Shown in pieces: positions 23,865 to 35,534 of a DNA stretch of 64,000 nt. Position numbers and translations under genes: made by a program. The notes under the pieces were generated by a model. The model saw only the letters and a list, made by a program, of their open reading frames with translations. It searched no databases and had not been told where the DNA came from. Location: assembly GCA_029255685.2 (NCBI GenBank), contig CM055311.2, positions 17,754,952 through 17,818,951 on the forward strand. The letters are read 5' to 3'. Numbering within the stretch: the first letter of the stretch is position 1; each line of letters opens with the position of its first letter. This DNA comes from Silene conica. Its lineage: Eukaryota > Streptophyta > Magnoliopsida > Caryophyllales > Caryophyllaceae.

Positions 23865-25155
23865 TGTTGGAGGAAGTGTCCTCGACAATAGTGTGTTGAC
23901 GTAATTAAAACTCATTTGAATGAAACACAACTGGGAGTGTTACTCTTTTAAAGTCGACTGATCAACATTAATCGATAATGATTGGCTGTCTAGAGTTTGA
24001 CATTAACGTCATATGATGGTGGTGATCAGTTGATCCCTTAAGGTCATATCTTTAGGGAATTCCGTCTCAATGGAATAATTAATTAATATTGTATTGGATA
24101 CAAATTAATTAATAACTGGAAATTTTGGAAATAATTTTATATGACGAATATTTTTATAATGGGATTATAATAATAATAGTCAAAGTAATAAAATAGTTTT
24201 ATTACTCGGTTTTTATTTATTCGTTTGGGAAACGATTAAATTGAGGATGAACACGGTTGATCATAAAATTACAAAGAGTTGTAATTAAATTATGACATTA
24301 CATTTTTATACAATAATAATTTCGAAATTATTAGTGTAATTATTTAAATGTATTAAAATTTGTAAATTATGAATTTTAATAGTTAAAATTGCACAATTGA
24401 CAAATTGGGTCATGTGTTATGGGACATGTGTGACATGTTACAAATTAACACAATTGACAAAGATAAAATGGGTCCATTTTAGACCCATTTTCAGCCGTGT
24501 ATAAGTGTAGTATGTGGGTTGAGTGTGTGAAATGAGATTGTGTGTGTAAGTGGATGTGTAAGGGTGTAAGGATATGTAAGGTATCTTGCATGCTTTTGTG
24601 TAAGAGCTAGAAGAGCATGCATTGGCCTTAAAAGGCATGTGTAGGCCGGCCAAGACAAGAGCAAGTAAGCTCTTGTTGCTCCTTATATACTTCAATACAC
24701 TTACACTACACATTAGTTGAAAGAGTTATGGTGAATGCATTATTATTCACTAACACACTCATACTACAAACTCCATATTTTCTTAAGTAAAATAGTTTTT
24801 ATTAAGAGAATAATTATTTCCTATACTAATAATATTAGTAGTAATATTATTGTTATCTCTAGTTTGCTAATACTAATTTTCTAGTAACAAAATTAGTAAT
24901 AGTTTGAGATCGGGTCCTTGATACGCACCTTTAGGAGACGATTTTTGTTAGATCGTTCAAGGGTAATTTCGGTGGCTTGAAGACTCAATTAATAGGTGAT
25001 TATTGAGTATAAACCTTCTAAAACCAATGTAAGGACTATCTCATCTTATGATATCATCTTGCATGCATAAGATCCATTTAAGTTTTATGACTAAACTTAA
25101 AGAAACAAAACTCACATTAGTTTTGAGTATAAAATGTGGAACTTAGTTTCCAACA
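23865..25155 (+). repeat. Element G, 3' LTR
   Basis: This copy has the same length as the 5' LTR and about five differences from it. Confidence 0.92.
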
Positions 25156-25439
25156 ATCCGAACCACCCTACTCCCACCGTGTGAACCTCTTTCCAATTCT
25201 CTGTAGTGACGGCTGAAAGGATGTGATGTTGGTTGTTTGATGATTGGGTTACGATTCGGATTTTACGATGGGGTGAGTGAGTGTGTTATGCTATGTAAAG
25301 GCGGCTGTGGTGAGGTGTGAGCGTGTTAGGTTAAGACAAGTAGCATGAGCTGTTCTCAAGTATCACGCACCTCGAGGCCCAAGTAAACGTGTGCCAATGA
25401 TCCCGAGTTTAATTCCCCCAACAACATAACATAAAAAAA

Positions 25440-25530
25440 TATCGACACCTATATAAGTTGTTCGATAAAATATCGACACCTATATAAGTTATTCGATAAA
25501 TATCGACACTTATATAAGTTATTCGATAAA
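25440..25530. repeat. Three tandem copies of a 30-31 base unit in LTR E
   Basis: The unit 'tatcgacacctatataagtt' plus 'attcgataaa' begins at 25440, 25471 and 25501. J holds diverged single 'attcgataat' matches near 2170. In sense orientation it lies close to the LTR start. Confidence 0.85.
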
Positions 25531-25869
25531 TTAATTATTGAACCTAATACTAATCGTTCCAGTACTATCAACACGACAAATATAATAATGATTATTATAT
25601 ATAAAAAAAACGAGGTATTACAGTTTGTGTTAGGGTTTTATATTGTCTTTTCACTTACTTGAGTCGGGTTATTTGTTTTGGTGAAACGGATTCAAGTCGG
25701 GATTAGATTATGCCAAGCAAATGACATCTAAAGAACTAGAATATTCTTAAGACGGATCTTAACGAAAAAACTTAAATTAAATTTATGACTTATTATTAAA
25801 ATCTTATTAAATTTCGTAAAATAATTTAAAATCATTAAAATATTATTTACGAAAATACGGGATGTTACA

Positions 25870-25907
25870 ATCACCCCAACTTTCAAAAAGTTTCGTCCTC
25901 GAAACTT
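25870..25907 (-). promoter_or_regulatory. Element A polypurine tract and pre-polypurine stem-loop
   Basis: Read on the minus strand, arms aagtttcg and cgaaactt (25888-25907) close the loop agga. Eighteen bases, including the tract gaaagttggggtgat, then lead to the LTR edge at 25869. The arrangement is identical to element F. Confidence 0.85.
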
Positions 25908-27967
25908 GAAGACAGAAATTGGTATGAAAACAACTCTAGCTATCAAAACGTACTAGTCGAGTTACGGTAACCCAAAACTTTATCTTTCAGAAAGTTTCAA
26001 GAAGAAAAAGATTAACCTTTATTTCTCAAATCCCTGAAAGACGTCTCCAATAACGAGTTCAGATGGCAAATCAACGCTGAGATCAATCCAATTTCAAGTC
26101 ATTCAGTTCTTTTAAAACCAAATTTTCCAAAATTAACCTTTATTTCTCAAATCCCTGAAAGACAAATTGTAACAATGACAAAAAGGTACTTCCAACTAGA
26201 GAGGAAGTAGTTTCAAACTTTGAAAACAAATAAGACTTTCCAAAAACTGCAACTTTTAAGGTTAACAATAGGAAATAAATTCCAAAAACGGTCACTGGGA
26301 GGGCTGAAACAATCATAGAGAGGTTACCTCTGATGCGAAGGGTCAAAAGTTTCTAGTTTCACCGTTGACAGGACATACAAGGAAGGATCGACAATCAGGC
26401 TAAAGGTCAAGGAAGACAGTAGCTTGCAGGATACGGGAACATTAACCACCCAATCCATAAACAAAACACCGCTACAACGGTCTCCAATATACTCCAAGGA
26501 GGACGATTCCAGTGATCTCTAGACTCTCAATGGTTTCACGATCTCTCTTACCATTATCTCATCCACAGAACAAGGTATTCCTCAACAAGAAGGCTTCCAA
26601 AACTCTAAACCAGAATTCTATCACCATAACATCGAATTCCAAAAATTTAGGATACCATACTCTCTACACCATGACTCTTCCCAATCAGATATGCCATAAC
26701 CAAAATCATCTATATCCTTTAGTCCTACATAGTTCAATTCTATCAAACTCATTCTACGGAAGTACTTCGAAATCCTAAGTTCTCAAGCCCATTATCACAA
26801 GGTGACATCCAAAGGTAAGACTTTATTAAAGCAATAACTCCCAAATTAAGCAAACCTATGATCGGTTCTCACAACCATTTCCTCAAAATGATCTATATAC
26901 TAAAGTTCCTTAAATCTAAAACAATATCATCCTTCCAGTTACCTATTCCTAAAAGTTTTAGATATCTCATCCTTGCCAGTTCCTCAATTGACAATTCAAT
27001 AACACTCTCAGGCCATCAAACCCATATGCTATATCCACTTCACTTCCAATACTGACCACTAGATAACCATTCTTAAATCAATATGTTTCATAACTTACAT
27101 CTCCCAATGAATTACTTTATTCCATTCGCAAACTGGTGGTGCATCCTCAATTTCCTTTAAGTTCTTCAATAGATAAACGCTAAGATCCATTAACTATCCT
27201 ATGGTCAAACACTCAGTCAACTCTACATGTCAAATTGTAACTTCCTCAACATTCTCACATTGCTACCAATAACTCTCGTTCTTCAAGTTTAAGCAGCATT
27301 AGCTTACCTCATTCACTTATCTGACAATATCAGTACTTTAAACATACTCCTCGAAATCACTCAGTACTCTAAGTACTTCTAAATCCTCAAATAGTATTCT
27401 CAATCCACAAATACTCACGATTCAGCAGGGTCCTCATATCCTAATTCCACGGAAAGCCATGTATAAAAACTCCACTTAGCGTAAGTACTCCATCATTCAC
27501 TTTCACTCTTCCAACTAGTAAACATATAGACACTAGGATCACCAAAACATATCTCACAATGCTTCATAGGTTTTCCTTAAGTAACAACACTCTCTGAAAC
27601 ACGGTTTACGGTTAACCTCGAGAAATTCCCCAAGTCTATCTAAGGTAGGTTACTTGACAAGGTGTTTCGGGAAAGCAAGCTACCAAGTTGAGTTGTAGGG
27701 AAATGAAGGTAGGTTCCAAGGAAGATTCACAGAAGTCTTAGGAAGGAGACTAAGATCTTAACGGTTACCAGTACATCAGATTACGAATAACACAGTAAAC
27801 ATGTACATACCAGTAGATGGATCAGGGCGAACTCCAGTCTCAGCTCGACTCTGAAAAGCTATGGCTCCACTAGTCTCGGCTTGTTGTTCAGTAGTGACAG
27901 CTCTATCAATGGTGACATTCTCGAGGCACTCAAAAGAACGATGTCTCAGTTCCCTGCAGGCGAAGCA
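25908..27967 (-). other. Element A internal region downstream of gag, non-coding
   Basis: About 2 kb separate the gag stop from the polypurine tract. Parts match element F's internal region. No protease, RT, RNase H or integrase motif is visible in any frame. The short plus-strand frames at 26512-27055 show no domain. Confidence 0.7.
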
Positions 27968-29074
27968 TCAGTGAGGGTTGCCATGGCAGTCAACCCCAAG
28001 ATGAAGATCCTTGTGACATCTGAAACACTTGAGGGGAGCGTCAGGTGAGAGGTCCATGTCTCGATCCTGGGAAGTCTTAGCTCTGCTGAATTCTTCCCTC
28101 CCTTGGGTACACTGATCAGAGAGGTGTCCTCGCTCCCTGCAACGATAACAAACACGCGGCCTACCACGGCGGTTGTTGTTCGGCTTAGCTATAGCAGGTG
28201 GCTCAGTGGACTGTGGGCCCTTCCTTTTTCCATGTGGAGGGGCGGAGGAAGGAGAACTGAGAGGTCTCCCGCTTCGACAGCTATGCAAAGGTGGTCGGGG
28301 AGGAGAGAAGACTCTAGCTCCTTCACAATAGATCTGGTAGGGGTCCTCCGCTTGTAAGACACTGTAGTAGCTCTGGAAGTAAGAAGTCGGGTCACCACTG
28401 GCTACACTCTTAGTCTCAGCATTAAGCTTGCTCCGAAATAGGTAAGCTTTGTCTCCTTCTTTATCAACTAGTTGTGGGACGAAGTGGATTAGCTCCTCAA
28501 ATCGATTGGTGAAGGTTTGAACAGAAAGGGTTCCTTGGCGAAGGTTCATGAACTCGGTCATCTTATGTTGGCGTCTATCCTTATGGTAAAACCTCATGCC
28601 AAGAAGAGTCTTTAAACGACTCCATGTGAAAGTAGGGTCACGAGTAGCAGGGGAGCTGATCGTCATCCACCAACGTCTAGCCTCACGAACTAAGAAATGA
28701 GATGCTACTCGGATCTGATCCTCAGGACGAACATCATAAATCATGAAGTTCTTTTCCATGACAACGAACCATGCGACGAGGGTCGCAGAACTAGTCTCTC
28801 CGTCAAAGGTCTTAGCCGCATTTCTCCACATTTGAGTAATAATCCAAGTCAATCCTCCAGGTTGGTTACTTCCCGATGTTTGCGATGAAGAAGAGGGCAC
28901 ACTCGCCGGAGTTATACAACCCAGGAGAGTTTGAATGAGGGCTTGCGTCACGGCATTCTCGGCATCGGTTGCCTCCGTCATTCTTCTATCATAAGAGAAT
29001 AAACCGTTAGACGTATACCTAACAAGCCACAAACAGACTACAATATAAGTCCTTAAATCTACCCCATCTCTCAT
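27968..29074 (-). CDS. Ty3/gypsy gag of element A, with two zinc knuckles
   Basis: The open frame is 368 codons. The more likely start is the methionine at 28981 (MTEATDAEN), because the first 31 codons read as leader translation and lie close to the primer site. A retrotransposon-gag domain occupies about residues 90-230 of the long frame: 'TFDGETSSATLVAWF', 'ASHFLVREARRWWM', 'FMNLRQGTLSVQTFTNRFEEL'. It is followed by a Pro/Ser-rich linker and two C-x2-C-x4-H-x4-C knuckles, CYRCRERGHLSDQC and CFRCHKDLHLGVDC. The role is particle formation and RNA binding. It is open over its length although the element lacks pol and is older than its nested guests. A short second frame overlaps its 3' end. 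Confidence 0.85.
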   Translation of the reverse strand: MRDGVDLRTYIVVCLWLVRYTSNGLFSYDRRMTEATDAENAVTQALIQTLLGCITPASVPSSSSQTSGSNQPGGLTWIITQMWRNAAKTFDGETSSATLVAWFVVMEKNFMIYDVRPEDQIRVASHFLVREARRWWMTISSPATRDPTFTWSRLKTLLGMRFYHKDRRQHKMTEFMNLRQGTLSVQTFTNRFEELIHFVPQLVDKEGDKAYLFRSKLNAETKSVASGDPTSYFQSYYSVLQAEDPYQIYCEGARVFSPPRPPLHSCRSGRPLSSPSSAPPHGKRKGPQSTEPPAIAKPNNNRRGRPRVCYRCRERGHLSDQCTQGREEFSRAKTSQDRDMDLSPDAPLKCFRCHKDLHLGVDCHGNPH

Positions 29075-29138
29075 TCATTATTCAATTATATGGTCAAGTT
29101 AAGGTTGGGGGTCACATGAGTGCGTCGGGAGCGATAAC

Positions 29139-29150
29139 GCTCTGATACCA
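29139..29150 (-). other. Element A primer-binding site (tRNA-Met type)
   Basis: The reverse complement reads TGGTATCAGAGC, two bases inside the 5' LTR edge at 29153. It matches initiator tRNA-Met. Confidence 0.9.
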
Positions 29151-29595
29151 AATGTAAAACCCCTCGTCGCAGCGGAAAATAAAACATACAAACATGCCAA
29201 AATTTACGCGGAATTTAAACTTTAACATGCATGATAAACGAGGTGAATTAAAACAAAACTGAACCAACTGATATAAACAAAAACATAGATAAGTATAACA
29301 GTCTAAGTATGAAAAACATAAATACAAACAGCCTGAGATGACACATCCCTACATGCACTCAAGTGTAAAGTAAAACTACAAGGTCTAGCTACACGATATA
29401 AAGGTATGTCAATGATGAAACGGATCATCGCTCGCTAGCCTTCATGTAACCCATCTGCCACCTGTCATGTACCTACATACATGAAAACATGTACGCCGCA
29501 ATCAGTGGGGAATGACTAGAGTTCTCATAGCCACCTTTTGTAACGACAAGTAACACATAAACATCCAACATAAACCAGCATTTATAACATGTGAA

Positions 29596-29597
<2 letters not shown>

Positions 29598-29635
<38 letters not shown>
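29598..29635. repeat. TA microsatellite in A right LTR
   Basis: About 19 TA units occur here, against about five at the matching place in the left LTR (3427-3437), so the expansion is specific to this copy. Confidence 0.9.
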
Positions 29636-29637
<2 letters not shown>

Positions 29638-30307
29638 ATATCTCAATCTCATATCATCATGCAATATCATGCAAAGGCTCTCAACCAACTTCGGAAACTA
29701 TTTGGAAGGAGAGTCGGTTTCCCTTCTGGTTGCCCAGCTGGGGGGTATTTTAGTCCAAACCATTTACGAAACTAGACTAAGAGTCATCCAATGCCTTGGA
29801 TGAACAGTTTTAAAATCAATACACTCTATCTACCACAATCAATCAGCAACATTTGACATTATACCCCAACTCGGGCAAGCAGATGCAAACAACAGTATCT
29901 AGAACCTACCGCAACTCAGGCAAGCACTAGACACAAATTAGCAGTGTCCAAGTCACACCCCAACTCAGGTAAACTTGGTACACAAGTCAGCAAGCATACA
30001 CCCGTAGCCGCAACTCATGCATGGATGGATACCAATCAGCTAATAATGGTTCATAACGCAACTCAGTCAGAACCATTACTCTTCGTAATGAAATCGGGAT
30101 CCCAACTCAGACCCAACACACTACGGTCAAACAAACTTACGATAGGGCAGAGGTCGCACCTCAGACATTTCCCTACCGCATCATCCATACACGAGACAGA
30201 CCGTACGTCGCAACTCAGACTAGGTCGTCACGCCACAAACTCTCACATGTCAAACTAGAGGATCGCAACTCATACCATAGCTTGACACGCATCAATCATC
30301 AGTATAT

Positions 30308-31826
30308 TGATGCCCGTCATTGAGGGAATCAAAGATAAGATTTATAATTCCTAAACTTTAACTATAGATAGCGAAAGTCAGGGTCGAACCACAGAGAGGT
30401 GGGGAATGTTTATTGTTTGATGTCAATGTTTTAGGGTAACAAAAGTGGGGGTTTGATTGATTGTTACTAAGTCTAGGAAAAAATATAAAAATAAGACAAG
30501 TAAATAAAGATGAGAATAAAACTATAATAAAAGAGATGCTACGATGTTTGGGTAATAAATAGCTAAGATAGTATAAATCCTAAGTCAACATGTATTGCAG
30601 TCGCGTAAGGGGTGTAACATATCCTTTAGGTCTATGCTACCTAATAGCTCCTTTCGTCCTATGCTATTAGTTCCTAGGTCTCACAATTATTGGGTGTCAA
30701 CAATAAGGGTGATTCCTAAATTCTAGGTCACATACCTTTCAGTCTTAAGTAACCTAGCCGTCTTAAGGTGTAAACCAATGCCCTTCCCGTATCTCTCAAT
30801 CTTGGGTAGGTCATTACTAACATCCTACAAGTCTCCCTTTGGTCTCATTGTAGGTTATTATAATATACGAATCAAAACCAAACAAAATACGAACGCGTGA
30901 TGGTCCACCGACCAGCTACCCCGGTCGGCCGACCTCCTACCTGCAACAAATGGATTTCGGAATTTACACTATTAATGCATATTTACTCCCTACATCCTAA
31001 CATGTGAATTTAGCTACTCATGACTATAATAAAAATAGGAGTAAACATGGATATCATAACGAACATCAATCTAAACATGCAATAATAATAAAGGCTTGGG
31101 ATTCTAACTTAAACCGGATACTAATAATTCGAAGATAAGAACAATATCAAAACTGAAATTACGAAAGGAATTACCGGAAACAAGGATTAAGGCAGAAAAG
31201 AACGAACTTTATTGATTGTTGTGGAAAGATTGATGATGAACAATACTAAAGAAAAGTGTTTGAATAATGAAGGAATAACTATTGTATACTAAAACTCTCT
31301 CTAAAACTCAATAGTAGATACTGAATGAAACTAAATTAAAGATTGAATAAAACTGAATGCCAAACCCTAATCACGTAATTAGCTTAAATAGGTGGAAAAT
31401 AAGGGTTTCCTAATGACCTAATCACTTGAATGGGCTTTGCGGAAAATTCTGGGTCTGCCCTGAGCTCGGTCGACCGCTTGACGGGCTTCAGGGATTTCTG
31501 GACTTTCCATAACAGTCGCCTGGTCGGCCGACCCATGTAGTAGGTCGGTCGACCTATATTCCTGTAGGTCTGCCTTGATTTGTCTTCGGTTTGACTTCTT
31601 CGTACTTGGTTAACGCTTCGAGTTGACTTTACTTCGTTCCTTGGCTATGAAAAATCCTGAGGGCATAAATTTGGTATAAAATTGTCCCTTTTCCGCATAA
31701 TTCTGCAAAAGAGCATAAAAATACGAAAGTAGACAATTGTTGGGAAATAAAGGCTAAAACATAGTAAATGTGCGACAAAATGCGTGTACAAATAGATGTA
31801 AAACATCATAAAATAGGCACGCATCA
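30308..31826 (-). repeat. Element B2, 3' LTR (left copy)
   Basis: A 1519-base LTR with ends TGATGCC / GCATCA. It contains paired GTCGAC-centred motifs (30901-30945, 31460-31560). Confidence 0.88.
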
Positions 31827-31862
31827 AATTCCCCAAACCAAACCTTGCTTGCCCTCAAGCAA
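31827..31862 (-). promoter_or_regulatory. Element B2 polypurine tract and pre-polypurine stem-loop
   Basis: On the minus strand, arms ttgcttg and caagcaa (31845-31862) close the loop aggg. The 18-base run ggtttggtttggggaatt follows up to the LTR edge. The layout is the same as in A, F, C and H although the family is different. Confidence 0.85.
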
Positions 31863-33978
31863 GAAATAGACTCGATCTTAACTAATGGAACGATTTCAAT
31901 CTCAGAGCGAAATTTACATGTAAGCCTAAAGCAATGCCGATTACTAAATGAGAAAGTATTCAAATCATGCAAACGAGTTATGGTGTTGTCAAACTTGCAA
32001 AAATAAAGACTATAGATACTTTATACCATGGACTCTAGCGATACGCTCGAGACACTCATGAAGCAAAGGTTGAGTATATGTAGAAGATAGAAAGAAGTAT
32101 ATTTGTAAATACACTCACCTAACTGCGACCCATGAAAACATGCCTGCAATTTAACATGAACAAGAATTCTACAACTATGTATGAACAAACTCATCAAGTG
32201 ACTTAGGTACATGCAATTGAGGTATAAAAGATATGTGAGGTAAATGGCAAAAGTGGTTAAGATGTTTTTGGATTTGTGGGGTTAGTAGCCAAGCTAGTAA
32301 AACCGGTTTCCAACAACATGTTTCACGACTTTGATATTAAGAAAGTGCTTCTTTTGTAACACAACTCTCACATTATATATAAGAAAGGACTCCCAATTTT
32401 TTTTTTGAATGAAGTATGGGAGTAATAACATATAAAAGAAAGGGATTTTCAGAAAGAAATTTTGAATCTGATGCTGTCAGTTGGTCGACCGACCTATGAA
32501 GGTGGTCGGTCGACTGACTCCACTGTATATTTCGATTTTTCGTCTTTCTTTTCTTGCTTTCTTTTTCTGAGTTTTTCTGTTCTTTTTTTTTTCTTTTTTT
32601 TTCTTTCTTTTTCTCTTTCTTTTTCTCTTTTTGCTCAAGATAGCATACAAACCAAGATGCCTCAAAAAATGAACCAAAGACCACAAATACTAGCTTGGAA
32701 GGGTAGGCTAAGTATGGGATGTGGTTTTAGGGAATAAAAAGGCAATTTTGGCTATGTAAGGCTTATGGGTAGATAAGAGAAAAGGGATCCCAAATGCACG
32801 TGCCAAGATTCACAAAACGAGATAGTAAACAAGTATATAGCAATTCAAGTTCATGTTTATGCATATTGATGGAACATGTTCCAAGGGGAGTACTACTCAC
32901 ATCCTAGACAACTGGTTTAAAAATGAAACCAGGAAATAAGCTCTAAAAACTCAGAATGTATAGTAGGTTGCCAAGGTATAAGTCAAGTCTCAAGATATGC
33001 AAGTTAACAAAAACTCGTAGATATGCAAAAGATCCTCATACTAAAACAAGTTGACAAGGCAAGGTAAAGGCATAAACATGTAAGATAGCAAAGATCATCC
33101 TTGAAATACTCTCGTTCCGACTCGACCTATATGCTAAAATAAACGTGCATTTTTTTGGAATTTTTCTGTTTTTTGGATTTTTGTATATGCAAGGAAAATA
33201 AAGAAAAGAACAATGCAATACAGAAATGCAATAAACATGTGATAAAATGCAATGGAACAATGCATGTGACTAAACCATTCCCCAAACCAACCCGCACAAT
33301 GTCCCCATTGTGCATTAGCCTAAGTAAAGGTTTTATAAAATTAAAGGAAAGATGCAAGGAAAATAAAACCAAGAAAAATGGAAAGAACTCACTGGATTTT
33401 CAAGCGCATAAGGAAACCTCCCCAAACCAGCGTAAGCTGGGGGGTCTTGGTGGCCAGCAGTGCCACTCTAAGTGCCTATGATGGTTGCATGCTTCCCTAG
33501 GAAAATACGAACACGCTGTAAGAGATAGGTAGGTCGACCGACCTTCTTCTCTGGTCGACCGACCAATCCGCAGACTGTAGGAATTTCGGAACTGCAGGGG
33601 TCTAGTCGACCGACTGGTGTTACTGGTCGGTCGACCGTCTTTCCTGTACAGCCGCCTTCTTTTCTTCGGAAATAACTTGTATTAACCAAGTCATTCTTCC
33701 TCAAACCTGAAAATCATTATACATGCGCCCAACATATGCGCAAGATCCCAGAACTAAGTCTAAATGTGTTGGCTATGCAACAAAAGTAAAAATAGTCCTA
33801 AAAACTTAAAGCAAACAAAATTAAATAGTCTCAACAAAACAGAAAATAGATTGTCTTAGGAGCTTAGAACTGAAACAACTATCCGCTAAAGATGCGGAAA
33901 ATCTCAGACCACGGCTTTTGGCGATATGCCGTAGTCTCTACCGTGTTTGTTTTAATGGCAAAACACGTCTCCTCTCCG
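31863..33978 (-). other. Element B2 3' internal region, non-coding
   Basis: Sequence between the protease remains and the polypurine tract. It holds a T/C-rich run on the plus strand (32530-32635), paired GGTCGACCGACC motifs (32472-32515, 33525-33640), and stretches shared with element B at 2265-2983. Open frames here are low-complexity (Lys- or Phe-rich) and not credible genes. Confidence 0.7.
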
Positions 33979-34599
33979 TCACAAAGCATATGTGACGGAC
34001 TCTTCTCTTCTTCTCTCCTTGTCCTCCTCATCAGCAATGTCTGGATCCTCATCCTCCTTATAGCTTAGGATCCCTAGTCCTCCTCTTTGCACTATGACTT
34101 CCTTTTTCATGGGTTTCCCCAAACCAATTCCTGCATTAGTCACAATACAAGCATCCTCTCTATTGCTCCCAATCTGGGGCGGAGGTGTAAAAACAGGTAT
34201 AGGTGTAGGTAACAAAGTAGGGGAAGTAGTGATGACCTTATACTTTTTTTCAGAAGCAATAACTTTACAAGTAATAGGAGTCATAACATCCTTCTTCCTA
34301 TAAGATAGGCCATAGATAATAGAATGTTTCCCTACCTTAAAGGTCAATGTCCCACTACCCACATCAATGATGGCTCCCGCAGTGTGAAGGAATGGTCTCC
34401 CTAGTATTATAGGTATATGGGCATCCTCAGGGATGTCCAAAACTACAAAGTCGACTGGGAAGAAAAACCTGTCAATGCATACAAGGATGTTTTCTAACAC
34501 CCCTATGGGTTCCATAGATGTAAGGTCGGCCATTTGGACAGTCATACTAGTTACTACAAAATTGGTCATTCCTAGCTTTAAAGCAACACTCAAGGGCAT
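33979..34599 (-). pseudogene. Athila-type retropepsin remains of B2
   Basis: The translation carries the Athila protease signature: 'MPLSVALKLGM' after the catalytic site position, then 'FFPVDFVVLDIPEDAHIPII' and 'LGRPFLHTAGAIIDV', followed by 'GTLTFKV'. Retropepsin cleaves the gag polyprotein. A tail rich in Glu/Asp (EDEDPDIADEEDKERRREE) ends the frame, and no RT follows, so the coding part of this element ends here by design. It is a fossil, part of a broken gag-protease region. Confidence 0.8.
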
Positions 34600-34652
34600 G
34601 ACACTAATGCTAGCCCCTAGGTCACATAAGGCCTTTTTAACAGGAAAGGTCC

Positions 34653-35534
34653 CTATGTTGCAAGGTATAGAAAAACTCCCAGGATCTCTAGCTTATGAGG
34701 GGCAATAACATGGGACAGAAAACTAGAGGACTCTTCGGTAAAGGCTACCGACTCAAATTTATCTAGAGACCGCTTTCGTGATAAAAGTTTTCTCATGAAT
34801 TTAAGATATGAAGGAACTTGTTGAACTAGTTCTAAAAACGGAACTTGAACATTCAATGAACGAATTACGTCTTTAAACTTATCAAATGATACCTGTTCCT
34901 TGGTTGGTATGAGTCTGTCCGGATAAGGAGGGGCGGAACTTTCAGTATTGGCAGCCCTCCTCAAGAACTTGGGGGTCTTGTCACCCCTGAATAAGAAATC
35001 CCTTAGGTTGTCTGGTATTTCAGGCCTGAAGGCGTCCTTCTGTTCAGCGTCGGGGGTCGACCGACCCTCTCCCTCGGTCGGTCGACCTGTTTCCTATGTC
35101 CCAGCAGCTTCTGGAATCTGTGTCGTGGTCGGTCGACCTACTTTGCTGTTGCTCGTCTTCAGCTGCTTCTCTTTTTCTGTTCCACCAACCTTCTCACCTC
35201 CTACTTTAGCTCCACTCCTTAATGATATGCTATTTAGAGTCTCCTTCATTTGGTCCGTCTTAGTCGGAAGTTGACCCGGAGCCCTAGTATCATTCTTTCT
35301 CGCAATTTGAGCAATTTGGGACTCTAACATCTTCATACCCACCTCCCTTACCTGCGACTCCTTTTGAACTAATCCGATGAGATTTTGGATGAGAGCATCT
35401 GTGTTCGGTGGTGGGTTAGAAGGTTGTTGAGGGACAAAAAGGGGTTTTTGATAGTTTTGCTTGTGTGGAGGGATATAAGTGGAATTTGTTGTGGTTGTTG
35501 GTGTTGTGGATTGAGAACATTCTGGCTTGTCCAC
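34653..35534 (-). pseudogene. Gag-protease linker region of B2
   Basis: Two frames cover the low-complexity linker that carries repeated VGRP/VDRP motifs (encoded by the GGTCGACCGACC palindromes at 35040-35150) and the conserved Athila stretch 'YPDRLIPTKEQVSFDKFKDV', with 'RSLNVQVPFLELVQQVPSYL' after it. In this family that stretch lies between gag and protease. Broken. Confidence 0.75.

Larger units (their letters stand above)
15844..25155 (+). mobile_element. Element G: Ty1/copia-type non-autonomous element with gag only (TR-GAG-like)
   Basis: Two 1291-base LTRs (15844-17134, 23865-25155) differ at about five positions (0.4%), indicating very recent insertion. Target site atccg is at 15839-15843 and 25156-25160. 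It has a tRNA-Met primer site (17137-17148), a long leader, one open gag frame (19622-20530), about 3.3 kb of non-coding DNA and a stem-loop plus polypurine tract (23841-23864). No protease, integrase or RT is present. The design fits the class described as terminal-repeat retrotransposons with a gag domain. Structurally it looks whole for that class. Confidence 0.92.
5180..25622 (-). mobile_element. Element E: solo LTR of a Tekay-type element, split by F and G
   Basis: The LTR starts TGTAACACCCCC at 5180 and ends acgaggtattaca at 25622, between two copies of gtttg (5175-5179 and 25623-25627). Removing F and G leaves about 2.0 kb in pieces 5180-6105, 15243-15843 and 25161-25622, which is the length of one C-type LTR. 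No primer site, polypurine tract or internal region belongs to it, so it is a solo LTR. In minus orientation it matches the C LTRs: 'tcacaagaccca' repeats (5500-5660), an AAT microsatellite (6019-6105) and the gtggtaccaccgt hairpin region (15565-15612). A 27-base direct repeat stands at about 5190-5243. Confidence 0.85.
2984..25869 (-). repeat. Element A, 3' LTR (left copy), interrupted by solo LTR E
   Basis: The LTR sequence lies at 2984-5179 and resumes at 25623-25869 (25623-25627 being the second copy of E's target site gtttg). It begins TGTAAAACC and ends TGTTACA. It holds the hairpin array at 3650-4151 and the GC-rich palindromic array at 4408-4811. It contains no supported gene. Confidence 0.85.

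Noticed and set aside
26512-27055. Plus-strand frames of 88 and 65 codons in the internal region of A
   Set aside because: They are antisense to the element with composition-driven Ser/Leu/Ile content and no motif.
32373-32737. Overlapping Lys-rich and Phe/Ser-rich frames on both strands
   Set aside because: They are produced by a T/C-rich low-complexity run in the non-coding part of B2.
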